This document shows positions 23,199-30,857 of a stretch of 33,872 nt of DNA, piece after piece. Source of the stretch: Alphaproteobacteria bacterium (GTDB lineage Bacteria > Pseudomonadota > Alphaproteobacteria > Micropepsales > Micropepsaceae); NCBI GenBank assembly GCA_019247845.1, contig JAFBAL010000008.1, forward strand, positions 1 to 33,872, in the 5' to 3' direction. Position 1 is the first letter of the stretch. The number at the start of each line of letters is the position of its first letter. The position numbers and the translations under genes are program-made. The notes beneath the pieces were generated by a model. That model was not told the origin of the DNA and searched no databases. It was given only the letters and a program-made list of their open reading frames with translations.

Positions 23199-23698
23199 GG
23201 CGCACCCGTCTTGTGCAGATTCGCGTCGACGCCGAAGGCCCCCGGCGCGACCAGGCCCTTGTCGGCGAGGTCGAGCGCGGGCGTCGTTTCGCCATCACCC
23301 GTCCATCTGTAAAAGTAGAGTCCCATCATCGGCTTCACCTGCGGCGCGCCGTAAGCCCCGGTGAACGCGGCCAGCGCATCGTCATGGCAGGCTTGCGACG
23401 AGCCGGTCTGCACCGCCTTGAGATCGACCAGCGCATCGGATTCGAATTTGAAAAACACGGCGAACCGGCATTCGTGCCAGGCATAGCCGCCCCCGGAGAT
23501 CTCAACACTGCCGGATGCCACCGGCGGCGGCCGCAACGCCATCGCAACTTTAAGGAACGGCAGCGCATCGGCGGCCTGCTGCCGCGTCATGCCCCAATGC
23601 AGCGCGTCGAAGCCGAGCGGCAAGGGCGCCGCGGCGGCGGAGCCGATGGTCGAAGCCATTGCAACCGCAGCGCAGACGGTCCGGAGCTTGATCGACAT
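23195..23698 (-). CDS. Secreted protein, unknown function
   Basis: The 167-residue protein starts with a signal peptide ([30 protein letters not shown]). The mature part has [17 protein letters not shown], a pattern seen in small periplasmic proteins with a ligand-binding-like fold, two cysteines (HECRF, SQACHDD) and a C-terminal YRWTGDGET segment. No family is firmly recognised. The start is the ATG at 23698, sharing one base with the stop of the hydrolase gene; a GTG just upstream is less likely. Its TAG overlaps the efp TAG in a CTAG. Confidence 0.7.
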   Translation of the reverse strand: MSIKLRTVCAAVAMASTIGSAAAAPLPLGFDALHWGMTRQQAADALPFLKVAMALRPPPVASGSVEISGGGYAWHECRFAVFFKFESDALVDLKAVQTGSSQACHDDALAAFTGAYGAPQVKPMMGLYFYRWTGDGETTPALDLADKGLVAPGAFGVDANLHKTGAP

Positions 23699-24414
23699 CA
23701 CCTAAGCTTTCCATAAAGCGCGAACAGCCGCTCCCAGTGCCGCTCGGCGGCGTCGCGGTCGTAGGCGGGGCGCTCGGGAAAGGCGAAACCGTGCTCGACG
23801 CCGCGATAGAGCTCGACCTCGGCGTCGAGGCCTTCGAGCGATTGCCGGAACGGCTCCAGCTCCTCCAGCGGCGCGTAGTGGTCGATCTCCGCCCAGGCGA
23901 CGTAGAGCGCGGCATCGGCCTTGCGCGCGGCGAGATGCGGGCTGTCCGGCGCGTCGGTCTTGAGCCTGACGCCATAGATCGAGGCGGCGGCGCGCACGCG
24001 GCCGGGATGGCGCGCCGCGGCGGCGATGGCGTATTGCCCGCTCATGCAATAGCCGAGCGTGCCCATCGGCCCCTTCGACGCCGCGGGATCCGCGTCGGCA
24101 TGGGCGACGAGGCGATCCGCGTCCTCCATCACCAGCGCGATGCTCAAGCTGCCCATCAGCGCAAACATCTTCTTGCGGGTCTCGGTTCCCGCCTCGCCGA
24201 TGAAGTTGCCCAGCTCCTCGACGCCCGAGCGGTGATAGAGATTGGGCAGCATCACGTAGTAGCCGACGCTCGCCAGCCGCCGCGCCATCATGCGCAGCTC
24301 CTCGCGGATGCCGGGCGCGTCCATGAAGAACAGGACGACAGGATGCGGCCCGCCGCGTTCGGGATGGACGATGAAGGTGTTCATGCCGCCGATGCCGGCG
24401 TGGCGCTCGATCAT
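23698..24414 (-). CDS. Dienelactone hydrolase family protein
   Basis: The 238-residue alpha/beta hydrolase has the dienelactone-hydrolase triad: nucleophile Cys123 in GYCMSG, Asp178 in AEIDHY and His208 in VEHGFA. These positions and the size agree with the classic enzyme, which opens dienelactones from chlorocatechols. FFMDAPGIREELRMMARRLASVGYYVMLPNLYHR is the usual N-terminal half. No chlorocatechol genes are near, so it probably acts on another ester or lactone. The ATG at 24414 overlaps the dus stop by four bases. Confidence 0.91.
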   Translation of the reverse strand: MIERHAGIGGMNTFIVHPERGGPHPVVLFFMDAPGIREELRMMARRLASVGYYVMLPNLYHRSGVEELGNFIGEAGTETRKKMFALMGSLSIALVMEDADRLVAHADADPAASKGPMGTLGYCMSGQYAIAAAARHPGRVRAAASIYGVRLKTDAPDSPHLAARKADAALYVAWAEIDHYAPLEELEPFRQSLEGLDAEVELYRGVEHGFAFPERPAYDRDAAERHWERLFALYGKLR

Positions 24415-25370
24415 GCCGCCTCCTTCATTCTGCCTTCCCCGCGGCCCCACAGCGCGACCAGCGCGTCCTCGACCTCGCGCGGCACGGTCAGCCGGCACAG
24501 AAGCGACTTCGCCTCGCGGCCGGCATCGCCTTCGACATACCAGCCCAGATGCTTGCGGAACACGCGCACGCCATGCACGTCGCCATAGAGCTTGAGCGTG
24601 TCGGCGAAGTGATCGAGCGCGATGGCGAGCCGCGCCTCGGGCGCGGGCGCGTCCCATCGGCGGCCGATCCAGGGACGGCCATAGGCGCCGCGGCCGACCA
24701 TCACCGCGTCGGCGCCGGATTGCGCCAGCGCGGCCTCGGCCGATGCCGCGTCGACGATGTCGCCGTTGACGATGACGGGGATGCGCACGGCTTGCTTCAC
24801 CTGCGCGACCGCGCGCCAATCGGCCGTGCCTTTGTAGAACTGCATGCGGGTGCGGCCGTGCACGGTGACAGCTTCGGCGCCGGCGCGCTCGGCGCGGACG
24901 GCGAGCTCGGGCGCGCTCAGATCGTCCCAGCCCAGCCGCATCTTCACCGTGACCGGACACGCGACCGCGTCGACCGCGGCGGCGATGAGCGCTTCCGCAT
25001 GATCGAGGTCGCGCATGAGCGCCGAGCCCGACAGCGCGCCCGCGACCTCTTTCGCGGGGCAGCCCATGTTGATGTCGACGATCTCGGCGCCCGCCTGCTG
25101 GGCGAGCCGCGCGCCCTTCGCGATCCAGCCGGCATCGCGCCCGACGAGCTGCACGACCATCAACGGCAGCCCGTCGCCGACCGCCGCGCGGCGCACCACG
25201 TCGGGCCGCCCGCGCGCGAAGGCGTCGCAGGCCACCATCTCGGTCGCGACATAGGGCGCGCCCAGCCGCGACGCCGCGCGGCGGAACGGCAGGTCGGAGA
25301 CGCCCGTCATCGGCGCGATCAGGACGCGGCCGGGGATGGGGACGTTGCCGATGGAGAAGGCGTCGTTCAT
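24411..25370 (-). CDS. tRNA-dihydrouridine synthase (DusB-like)
   Basis: This 319-residue FMN enzyme reduces uridine to dihydrouridine in tRNA. Landmarks are APMTGVSDLPFR (from residue 19), QLVGRDAGWIAKGARLAQQAGAEIVDI, catalytic Cys104 in NMGCPAKEV, GSALMRDLDHAEAL, VHGRTRMQFYKGTADW and VMVGRGAYGRPWI. The pattern is closest to the DusB branch. The ATG at 25370 is chosen over an upstream start because AAGGTGG is placed correctly. It is the first gene of a unit with the dienelactone hydrolase and secreted-protein genes, after the terminator of the aldehyde dehydrogenase gene. Confidence 0.92.
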   Translation of the reverse strand: MNDAFSIGNVPIPGRVLIAPMTGVSDLPFRRAASRLGAPYVATEMVACDAFARGRPDVVRRAAVGDGLPLMVVQLVGRDAGWIAKGARLAQQAGAEIVDINMGCPAKEVAGALSGSALMRDLDHAEALIAAAVDAVACPVTVKMRLGWDDLSAPELAVRAERAGAEAVTVHGRTRMQFYKGTADWRAVAQVKQAVRIPVIVNGDIVDAASAEAALAQSGADAVMVGRGAYGRPWIGRRWDAPAPEARLAIALDHFADTLKLYGDVHGVRVFRKHLGWYVEGDAGREAKSLLCRLTVPREVEDALVALWGRGEGRMKEAA

Positions 25371-25379
25371 GGCCACCTT

Positions 25380-25417
25380 ATAAAGTAAAAGGGCCGCGCG
25401 CATGAGCGGCGGCCCTT
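25380..25417 (-). terminator. Rho-independent terminator of the aldehyde dehydrogenase gene
   Basis: On the minus strand AAGGGCCGC pairs with GCGGCCCTT (plus-strand 25409-25417 and 25389-25397) and is followed by TTTTACTTT. It lies about 20 bases after the aldehyde dehydrogenase stop and before dus. Confidence 0.87.
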
Positions 25418-25436
25418 CCACATGTTCGAAAGCGGA

Positions 25437-26867
25437 TCAAGCCGCCTGGTAACCCATCACGGCCTTGACCTCGAGGAACTCCTCGAAGCCGAACTCGCCC
25501 CATTCGCGGCCCGTGCCGGACTGCTTGTAGCCGCCGAAGGGCGCGTTGAGGTCGACGCCGGCGCCGTTCAGGTGCACGTTGCCGGTGCGCAGCCGCGACG
25601 CCACCTTGCGCGCGTGCTCGATGTCGCCCGACTGGACATAGCCCGACAGGCCATAGACCGTGTCGTTGGCCTGTTGGATCGCCTCGTCCTCGCTGTCGTA
25701 GGGAAGCATCGCCAGCACCGGTCCGAAGATCTCTTCCCGCGCGATGGTCATGTCGTTGGTGACGTTGGCGAAGACCGTCGGCCTGACGAAGTAGCCGCGG
25801 TTCAAGCCTTCCGGCCGTCCGACGCCGCCGCAGACCAGCGTGGCGCCCTCGTCGATGCCCTTCTGGATCAGCGCCTGGATCTTGTTGAACTGCACCTCGC
25901 TCACCACCGGGCCCATGGTCACCCCTTCCGCGAAGGGATCGCCGACCTTGACCTTCTCGGCGGTGGCTTTCGCGATCGCCATGGCCTGTTCCTGCTTGGC
26001 GCGCGGCACGAACATGCGGCTCGGCGCGTTGCACGACTGGCCCGAATTCGAGAACATGTTCATCACGCCGCCGACGACCGCCTTCTGCAGGTCGGCATCG
26101 TCGAGCACGAGGTTGGCCGACTTGCCGCCCAGCTCCTGCGCCACGCGCTTGACGGTGTTCGCCGCCGCCTTGGCGACCGCGATGCCGGCGCGCGTCGAGC
26201 CGGTGAACGACATCATGTCGATGCCGGGATGGTTCGACATCGCCTCGCCGACGGTCGGGCCGTCGCCGTTCACCAGGTTGAACACGCCTTTCGGCACGCC
26301 CGCGTCGTGCATGATCTCGGCCCAGATGATCGCGTTCAAGGGCGCGACCTCGGACGGCTTCAACACCATCGTGCAGCCCGCGGCGATGGCCGGCGCCACC
26401 TTGCAGGCGATCTGGTTGATCGGCCAGTTCCACGGCGTGATCATGCCCACCACGCCGACCGGCTCGTAGACCACCGCGGTGGTGCCGGTGACCTTCTCGA
26501 ACTGATAGTCCTTGAGCACCTTCATCGCCTGGGTGAGATGGGCGATGCCCATCGCGGCCTGCGCGTTCTTCGACAGGCCGAGCGGCGCGCCCATTTCCTT
26601 GCTGATCGCCTCGACGATGTCGCCATAGCGCTTCTGATAGGCTTCGACGATCTTCTGCATCAGCGCGAGGCGCTCTTCGCGCGTCGTGCGCGAGAAGGTC
26701 TCGAACGCGCGCCTGGCGGCCGCGACCGCCTTGTCGACGTCGGCCTTGGAGCCCAGGGAGACGCGCGCGAAGGCTTCTTCGGTCGCGGGATTGATCACGT
26801 CCTCGGTCTTGGGCGTCGCGGGATCGACCCAAGCGCCGTCGATGTAGAATTTCAGGTGTTCCTGCAT
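25437..26867 (-). CDS. Aldehyde dehydrogenase family protein
   Basis: The 476-residue enzyme has the full NAD(P)-dependent aldehyde dehydrogenase signature: ITPWNWPINQIACKVAPAIAAG (Asn147), FTGSTRAGIAVAKAAA, QELGGKSANLV (general base Glu245), and the nucleophile Cys279 in NSGQSCNAPSR. It oxidises an unknown aldehyde to the acid. The ATG at 26867 is preceded by TTGGAGAAC; a longer frame upstream runs through a region that lacks homology. A strong terminator follows. Substrate and cofactor preference cannot be told; the sequence is closest to general-purpose betaine-aldehyde-like enzymes in overall pattern. Confidence 0.92.
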   Translation of the reverse strand: MQEHLKFYIDGAWVDPATPKTEDVINPATEEAFARVSLGSKADVDKAVAAARRAFETFSRTTREERLALMQKIVEAYQKRYGDIVEAISKEMGAPLGLSKNAQAAMGIAHLTQAMKVLKDYQFEKVTGTTAVVYEPVGVVGMITPWNWPINQIACKVAPAIAAGCTMVLKPSEVAPLNAIIWAEIMHDAGVPKGVFNLVNGDGPTVGEAMSNHPGIDMMSFTGSTRAGIAVAKAAANTVKRVAQELGGKSANLVLDDADLQKAVVGGVMNMFSNSGQSCNAPSRMFVPRAKQEQAMAIAKATAEKVKVGDPFAEGVTMGPVVSEVQFNKIQALIQKGIDEGATLVCGGVGRPEGLNRGYFVRPTVFANVTNDMTIAREEIFGPVLAMLPYDSEDEAIQQANDTVYGLSGYVQSGDIEHARKVASRLRTGNVHLNGAGVDLNAPFGGYKQSGTGREWGEFGFEEFLEVKAVMGYQAA

Positions 26868-26939
26868 GTCGGTTCTCCAAAGCTTAGCTGCCCGCATAAA
26901 ACCACATGTGACTGGTGCGGCAAAGCGGGCACGGCAAAG

Positions 26940-26960
26940 CAGGCGTGGAAACCACACCTG
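26940..26960. other. Inverted repeat between the small charged protein and aldehyde dehydrogenase genes
   Basis: CAGGCGTGG (26940-26948) mirrors CCACACCTG (26952-26960) with one mismatch and an AAA spacer. It lies downstream of the small protein gene at 26991 and 73 bases upstream of the aldehyde dehydrogenase start. With no U-tract it could be an operator or a weak terminator. Confidence 0.4.
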
Positions 26961-26990
26961 CCGTCGGGTCAATTGCGAAAGGCGTAAGGC

Positions 26991-27236
26991 CTACTCGTCG
27001 TCGCCGTCATCGGCGGCGGCTTCGCCCTTGTTGCGGCCTTTGCGCGAGCCCATGCCGAGCTTCTGGCGCAGCGCCTCGGCCTCGTCCTTGTTGGCCTGCA
27101 CTTCCTTCTTCAGCTCCTTGCCGCGCGCCTTGAGATAGATGAGCCGGCGGCGGTCCGCCTTGCCGCTGTCTTCCTTGCCCGCCTTGCCGGCCCGGGCGCC
27201 GCGCGCGCCGCGCGGCTTCTTCGCTTCTTCGGCCAT
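26991..27236 (-). CDS. Small, highly charged protein, unknown function
   Basis: The 81-residue protein has a basic, Ala/Lys/Gly/Arg-rich head (KKPRGARGARAGKAGK), a middle part likely to form a helix or coiled coil (ADRRRLIYLKARGKELKKEVQANKDEAEALRQKLG), and an acidic tail (EAAADDGDDE). Such a layout recalls histone-H1-like or nucleoid-associated tails, but no family is recognised. GGAGA lies before the ATG at 27236. It sits just downstream of the HU-like gene on the same strand, so the two may share a transcript and a chromosome-related role; this is an inference from position and composition. Confidence 0.7.
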   Translation of the reverse strand: MAEEAKKPRGARGARAGKAGKEDSGKADRRRLIYLKARGKELKKEVQANKDEAEALRQKLGMGSRKGRNKGEAAADDGDDE

Positions 27237-27278
27237 TATCTCTCCGATCGAACTGCTGCCTACGAATGATTGATGCGG

Positions 27279-27581
27279 TTACGCGTCGCCGTCGTCGCCC
27301 GTCTTGGCGGCGGCGAGACCGGGCCCCTTCTTCTTGCGGCCTTCCTTGTCCTTCTTGCCTTCGCCGCCCGTCCGCTCGCGGAAGCGCACGATCTTCTTCG
27401 CCCCACTCTCGCCCTGGACTTCCTTGACCATGAAGATGCCGAAGTCGGGGACGATCACCTTCTCGCCCTTGTCGAGCGCGGCGCGCAGCTGGCGGAAGGT
27501 TTCGTTCTGCACCGCGTTCACGACGGTGGCGCGCACGTCGCAGGTCTGGGCAATGGCTTCGTTGAGTTCCTTGAGTTTCAT
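27279..27581 (-). CDS. HU-like DNA-binding protein with charged tail
   Basis: The 100-residue product, read from the ATG at 27581, matches the HU/IHF fold: an N-terminal helical part (MKLKELNEAIAQTCDVRATVVNAVQNETFRQLRAALDKG), then EKVIVPDFGIFMVKEVQG, the strand pair of the DNA-binding arms. Unlike ordinary HU, the arm region is altered (the GRNP segment is missing) and is followed by a Lys-rich tail (KKDKEGRKKKGPGL) ending in acidic residues. An upstream in-frame start would add an unrelated peptide and is rejected. A promoter with good spacing lies 30-60 bases upstream. A nucleoid-associated role is likely. Confidence 0.83.
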   Translation of the reverse strand: MKLKELNEAIAQTCDVRATVVNAVQNETFRQLRAALDKGEKVIVPDFGIFMVKEVQGESGAKKIVRFRERTGGEGKKDKEGRKKKGPGLAAAKTGDDGDA

Positions 27582-27612
27582 GACGTGCCTTTTGGGGTCG
27601 AAAACGCGGCGG

Positions 27613-27641
27613 ACTATGGCCCGCGCAAGGGCAGGTTTCAA
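27613..27641 (-). promoter_or_regulatory. Sigma-70-type promoter of the HU-like gene
   Basis: On the minus strand TTGAAA (plus 27636-27641) and CATAGT (plus 27613-27618) are 17 bases apart. The predicted start near 27606 gives a leader of about 25 bases. The -35 box is good; the -10 box is moderate. Confidence 0.5.
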
Positions 27642-27700
27642 TGCCTTTCGGGGCGGCTCTTGGAGCGCGTTGCGGGCTTTCGCCGCGGCGTTTTGCGGCC

Positions 27701-28267
27701 CTATCCGACCAGGAAAAGCCTGCCCTTTTCGAGCTTGTAACGTTCCTGCGTGCGCGGGCAGACGAGGTCTTCGCCCAGCCGGTCGCCCGCCCGGCTGACC
27801 CAGCCGATGCGACGTGCTGGCGCACCCACGACCAGCGCGAAGTCCTCGACGTCGCGGGTCACCACCGCGCCGGCGCCGACCATCGCGTATTGGCCGATCG
27901 TGTTGCCGCAGACGATGGTGGCATTGGCGCCGATGCTGGCGCCCTTGCGGATCAGGGTCGGCAGGAACTCGGCCCGGCGGTTCACATGGGCGCGCGGCAA
28001 CAGCACGTTGGTGAAGACCATGGACGGGCCGCAGAACACGTCGTCCTCGAGCGTCACGCCCTCATAAAGCGAGACGTTGTTCTGGATCTTGCAGCCGTTG
28101 CCGATGGCGACGTTGGGCCCGATCATCACGTTCTGGCTGACGACGCAGCGCTCGCCGAGCTTCGAGCCGCCCAGCACATGGGCGAAGTGCCACACCTTGG
28201 TTCCGGCGCCGATGGCGACGCCGTCGTCGATCACCGCCGTCGGGTGCGCGTAGTAGTCGGTTGCCAT
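27701..28267 (-). CDS. Left-handed beta-helix sugar N-acetyltransferase (WbpD/WlbB-like)
   Basis: The 188-residue protein is built of hexapeptide repeats forming a left-handed beta helix (AIGAGTKVWHFAHVLGGSKLGERC, VMIGPNVAIGNGCKIQNNVSLYEGV, KGASIGANATIVCGN). It resembles WbpD/WlbB, trimeric acetyltransferases that acetylate the 3-amino group of UDP-2-acetamido-3-amino-glucuronic acid in LPS or capsule sugar synthesis. VVTRDVEDFALVVGAPARRIGWVS is the expected end. It is third in a tight leftward operon with a glycosyltransferase and a pentapeptide protein. The exact sugar is inferred, not shown. Confidence 0.87.
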   Translation of the reverse strand: MATDYYAHPTAVIDDGVAIGAGTKVWHFAHVLGGSKLGERCVVSQNVMIGPNVAIGNGCKIQNNVSLYEGVTLEDDVFCGPSMVFTNVLLPRAHVNRRAEFLPTLIRKGASIGANATIVCGNTIGQYAMVGAGAVVTRDVEDFALVVGAPARRIGWVSRAGDRLGEDLVCPRTQERYKLEKGRLFLVG

Positions 28268-28288
28268 GATCCCTGTTCCCGAAAAACT

Positions 28289-29059
28289 CTATTCCCGGCG
28301 CGGGCGTTGGGCGCGGCCCGGCACGAAGCGCATGCGCTCGGGCACCGCGGTGCCGCCGTCGCCGAAGGCCACGTCGAGCTGCTCCTGGGAGAGCCCGCCC
28401 GCCTCCGAGAGGATCGCGCCGCCGATATTGGTGTTGGTGAAGTTGGCCGATCCCACGCGCGCGCCCGAGAAGTCGGCATCGGTGACGTCGGCCTCGGAAA
28501 GGTCTGCGCGGCGCAGGTCGGCGCCATGCAGGTCAGAGCCCGTCAGCGAGGCGCCGGACAGGTCGCAGCCCACGAGCTTGGCGCCGGCCAGACGGCAGCG
28601 GTCGAAGACGCACTGCGCAAGCCTGAAGCCCGACAGATCGACGCCCGACAGCACCGCGCCGCGGAAATCGATGCCGGAGAGATCGAGCGCCTGGCCGCTC
28701 TCGGTCTGCGCGCGGCGGACCGGTCCGCTCGAGAGGATGGTGAGCGCCAGCCGCACGTCTTCATAGCTTTCGCTGTCCTCGGCGGCGAGGCGGCGGCGGA
28801 TGAACGAGATCAGCACCGCGCCCAGGCCCCGCGCCTCGCCGACCGACTTCGCCGTGCGCTGCGCCACGAACAGCGCCGCCAGCCGGCGATGCATCTCGTT
28901 CGACCACAGATCGGCGAACAGCGGCTCATAGGTGTCGCGATAGGCGAGCACTTTCGTCTGGCTGTCCTCGCGCCGCTTGAGCAGCATCATGACGCCGACG
29001 GCGATCAGCGCGCCCGACACGAACAGGCCGACGGCGAAGGCGATCCAGGCGGGGGTCAT
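28289..29059 (-). CDS. Membrane-anchored pentapeptide-repeat protein
   Basis: The 256-residue protein has one N-terminal transmembrane helix (about residues 4-26: WIAFAVGLFVSGALIAVGVMM), a helical cytoplasmic part (LWSNEMHRRLAALFVAQRTAKSVGEARGLG), and about 18 pentapeptide repeats of A(D/N)LxX type (GIDFRGAVLSGVDLSGFRL; GCDLSGASLTGSDLHGADL; RADLSEADVTDADFSGARV). Such repeats form a right-handed square helix. Function in bacteria is often unknown. The start overlaps the glycosyltransferase stop by four bases (ATGA), and the acetyltransferase starts 21 bases after its end, so it is part of one envelope-glycan operon; a scaffold role is possible. Confidence 0.87.
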   Translation of the reverse strand: MTPAWIAFAVGLFVSGALIAVGVMMLLKRREDSQTKVLAYRDTYEPLFADLWSNEMHRRLAALFVAQRTAKSVGEARGLGAVLISFIRRRLAAEDSESYEDVRLALTILSSGPVRRAQTESGQALDLSGIDFRGAVLSGVDLSGFRLAQCVFDRCRLAGAKLVGCDLSGASLTGSDLHGADLRRADLSEADVTDADFSGARVGSANFTNTNIGGAILSEAGGLSQEQLDVAFGDGGTAVPERMRFVPGRAQRPRRE

Positions 29060-30672
29060 GCCGCCCCCTTCGGCGCGAAGCCGGCATAGAGATCGAGCAG
29101 GCGCTTCTCGTAGCGCGCGGTCCAGTTGTCGGCCTCGATGAAGCGCATGCAGCCCAGCCGCGCCTGCGCGATCTGCTCGTCGCTCAGGGAGGCGACGAGG
29201 TCGGCGATGCCGCTGGCGGTGAGCGTCTCGGGCAAGGTCCAGCCGCAATGATAGGTCATGACCACGCGGCGCATCTCGGGGAAGGGCTGCACGACCAGGG
29301 GCACGCCGGAGCTTGGATATTCCCAGAGCTTGTTGGGCGTGGCGATCCAGTGATTCAGCATCTTGCCCTCGTAGGGGATGATGCCGAGGGTTGCGCCTTG
29401 CGTCCACGACTTGAGCTCTTTCTGCGGCGCGGGCGGTATGAAGCGGACCTTGTCCTCGTCGCGCCCCGAACGCATCGCGGCCTGCGCCGCGATCTGCTTG
29501 AGCTGGCCGCTCAAGGGTCCCCAGCCCATCATCACCAGCGCCCAGCCCTCGGGCAGCATCGAGGCCGAGCGCACCAGGATCGGCAGGCCGCGGCCTTCCG
29601 AGAAGCCGCCCTGGTAGAGCAGGATGCGCGTATCCTCGGGCAATCCCGCCGCGTCGTGCAGGCGGCCGTCATAGGGCTCAGCCGGCGAAAGCTGGATGGC
29701 GTTGCGGATCACGACCGGCTTCACCACGCCCGGATAGGCGTGGCTGTAATAGAGCGCGGCGCTGTCGTTGACGCAGATGAAGCCGTCGACGTGGCGCAGA
29801 TATTTCTTGTGGATGCGCGCGTAGTAGTCGGTGATGCCGACCATGCGCGCCGCCGCCGCCTCGTAGATCTCGTGCGCGTCGTAGACCAGCGGGATGCCGA
29901 GCTTCTTCTTCACGTAATAGCCGGCGGGAAGGGTGAGGCAATCGTGGCAATGCACGATGTCGGGCTTGAGCTTGACCGCGACCTGGGTCATCTCGCGCGA
30001 GCGGTAGCGCAACAAGGTGAACTTGGTCGTATTGGCGCCGAACCATTCCAGCGGCTCGAGCGTGACCGCGAGCAGCCAGTCGGGGATCCAACCGGGGATG
30101 CGCGACTTCACGCTCGGGAAGTCGGCGTCGCTGAGCGCGCCCTCCTTCATCAGCGCTTCGGCATAGCGCCGCACGGTGTCCTCTTCGTTGGCCCGCATGC
30201 GCGCGCCGGTGCCGAACAGACCGAGATAGGCTTTGATCACCCGCCAGGCGGTGTAGAGCAGGGCCGCCAGGAGCACGACGACGAAGACGGCATAAATCCA
30301 ATCGAGCCAGCTCCAATGCAGCAGGCCCGCGACCATCCCACCCGCGTCGGATGCGGTGCGCGCCACCGGACCGCCGGGGGCGAACAGCTGCTTCAGGCCA
30401 TAGGCGATGGCGGCGAGGACGCCCGCGATCACCGCAAACACCGGCAGCACCCGGAACAGCGCCGAGGCGATCAGGCTGCGGTAGGCACTGGCCAGCCAGA
30501 AGACGCGGAAGATGCGCACGCCGTTGTCGAGATATTCGACCGGCGAGGCGGCGTCGGCGTCCAAGAGGCCCAGGATCGTCACGCTGTGGCCGGCGCGCTG
30601 GAGCGTCCCCGCCTCGCGCAGCACGCGCCCGTCGCGGGTCACGTTGTTGTGGACGATCATGCAGATGTTCAT
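29056..30672 (-). CDS. Family 4-like glycosyltransferase with inserted membrane helices
   Basis: The 538-residue protein has the GT-B fold: an N-terminal MNICMIVHNNVTRDGRVLREAGTLQRAG, PDIVHCHDCLTLPAG, LVYDAHEIYEAA, and the C-terminal YQGGFSEGRGL, NKLWEYPSSGVPLVV donor-binding region. Unusually, residues about 60-155 are an insertion with two hydrophobic helices (around 72-92 and 122-143) inside the first Rossmann domain, so this copy should be membrane-bound. The start is the ATG at 30672; an upstream TTG adds only two residues. With the sugar acetyltransferase and pentapeptide genes it forms a likely operon for an envelope or exopolysaccharide. The link to the holdfast is an open guess. Confidence 0.87.
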   Translation of the reverse strand: MNICMIVHNNVTRDGRVLREAGTLQRAGHSVTILGLLDADAASPVEYLDNGVRIFRVFWLASAYRSLIASALFRVLPVFAVIAGVLAAIAYGLKQLFAPGGPVARTASDAGGMVAGLLHWSWLDWIYAVFVVVLLAALLYTAWRVIKAYLGLFGTGARMRANEEDTVRRYAEALMKEGALSDADFPSVKSRIPGWIPDWLLAVTLEPLEWFGANTTKFTLLRYRSREMTQVAVKLKPDIVHCHDCLTLPAGYYVKKKLGIPLVYDAHEIYEAAAARMVGITDYYARIHKKYLRHVDGFICVNDSAALYYSHAYPGVVKPVVIRNAIQLSPAEPYDGRLHDAAGLPEDTRILLYQGGFSEGRGLPILVRSASMLPEGWALVMMGWGPLSGQLKQIAAQAAMRSGRDEDKVRFIPPAPQKELKSWTQGATLGIIPYEGKMLNHWIATPNKLWEYPSSGVPLVVQPFPEMRRVVMTYHCGWTLPETLTASGIADLVASLSDEQIAQARLGCMRFIEADNWTARYEKRLLDLYAGFAPKGAA

Positions 30673-30726
30673 GGCCAACCGATATCAGGCCAGATGTGGT
30701 TAATCAAAGGTAAGCGCCCCTTCCTA

Positions 30727-30854
30727 ACCTCCCCCTCGAGGGAAGGTCGAAACGCGGCACGCGCTTCGGGTGGGGGCGGCCGGTGCCGGCCCCCACCCGA
30801 AAAATCCCTCGCTCCGCTCGGACTTTTCGACCTCCCTGCAAGGGGGAGGTCAAG
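30727..30854. repeat. Composite palindromic intergenic repeat, copy 2
   Basis: This has the same plan as the copy at 7314-7446: ACCTCCCCC at one end, GGGGGAGGTCAAG at the other, GGTCGAAA and TTTTCGACC shoulders, GGGTGGGGG/CCCCCACCC in the middle. The inner stems differ (CGAAACGCG...CGCGCTTCG, and a CTCGCTCCGCTC loop), as expected for compensating drift in a structured element. It fills the gap between the multicopper oxidase and glycosyltransferase genes and ends three bases before the oxidase stop codon on the minus strand. Confidence 0.85.
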
Positions 30855-30857
30855 TTC

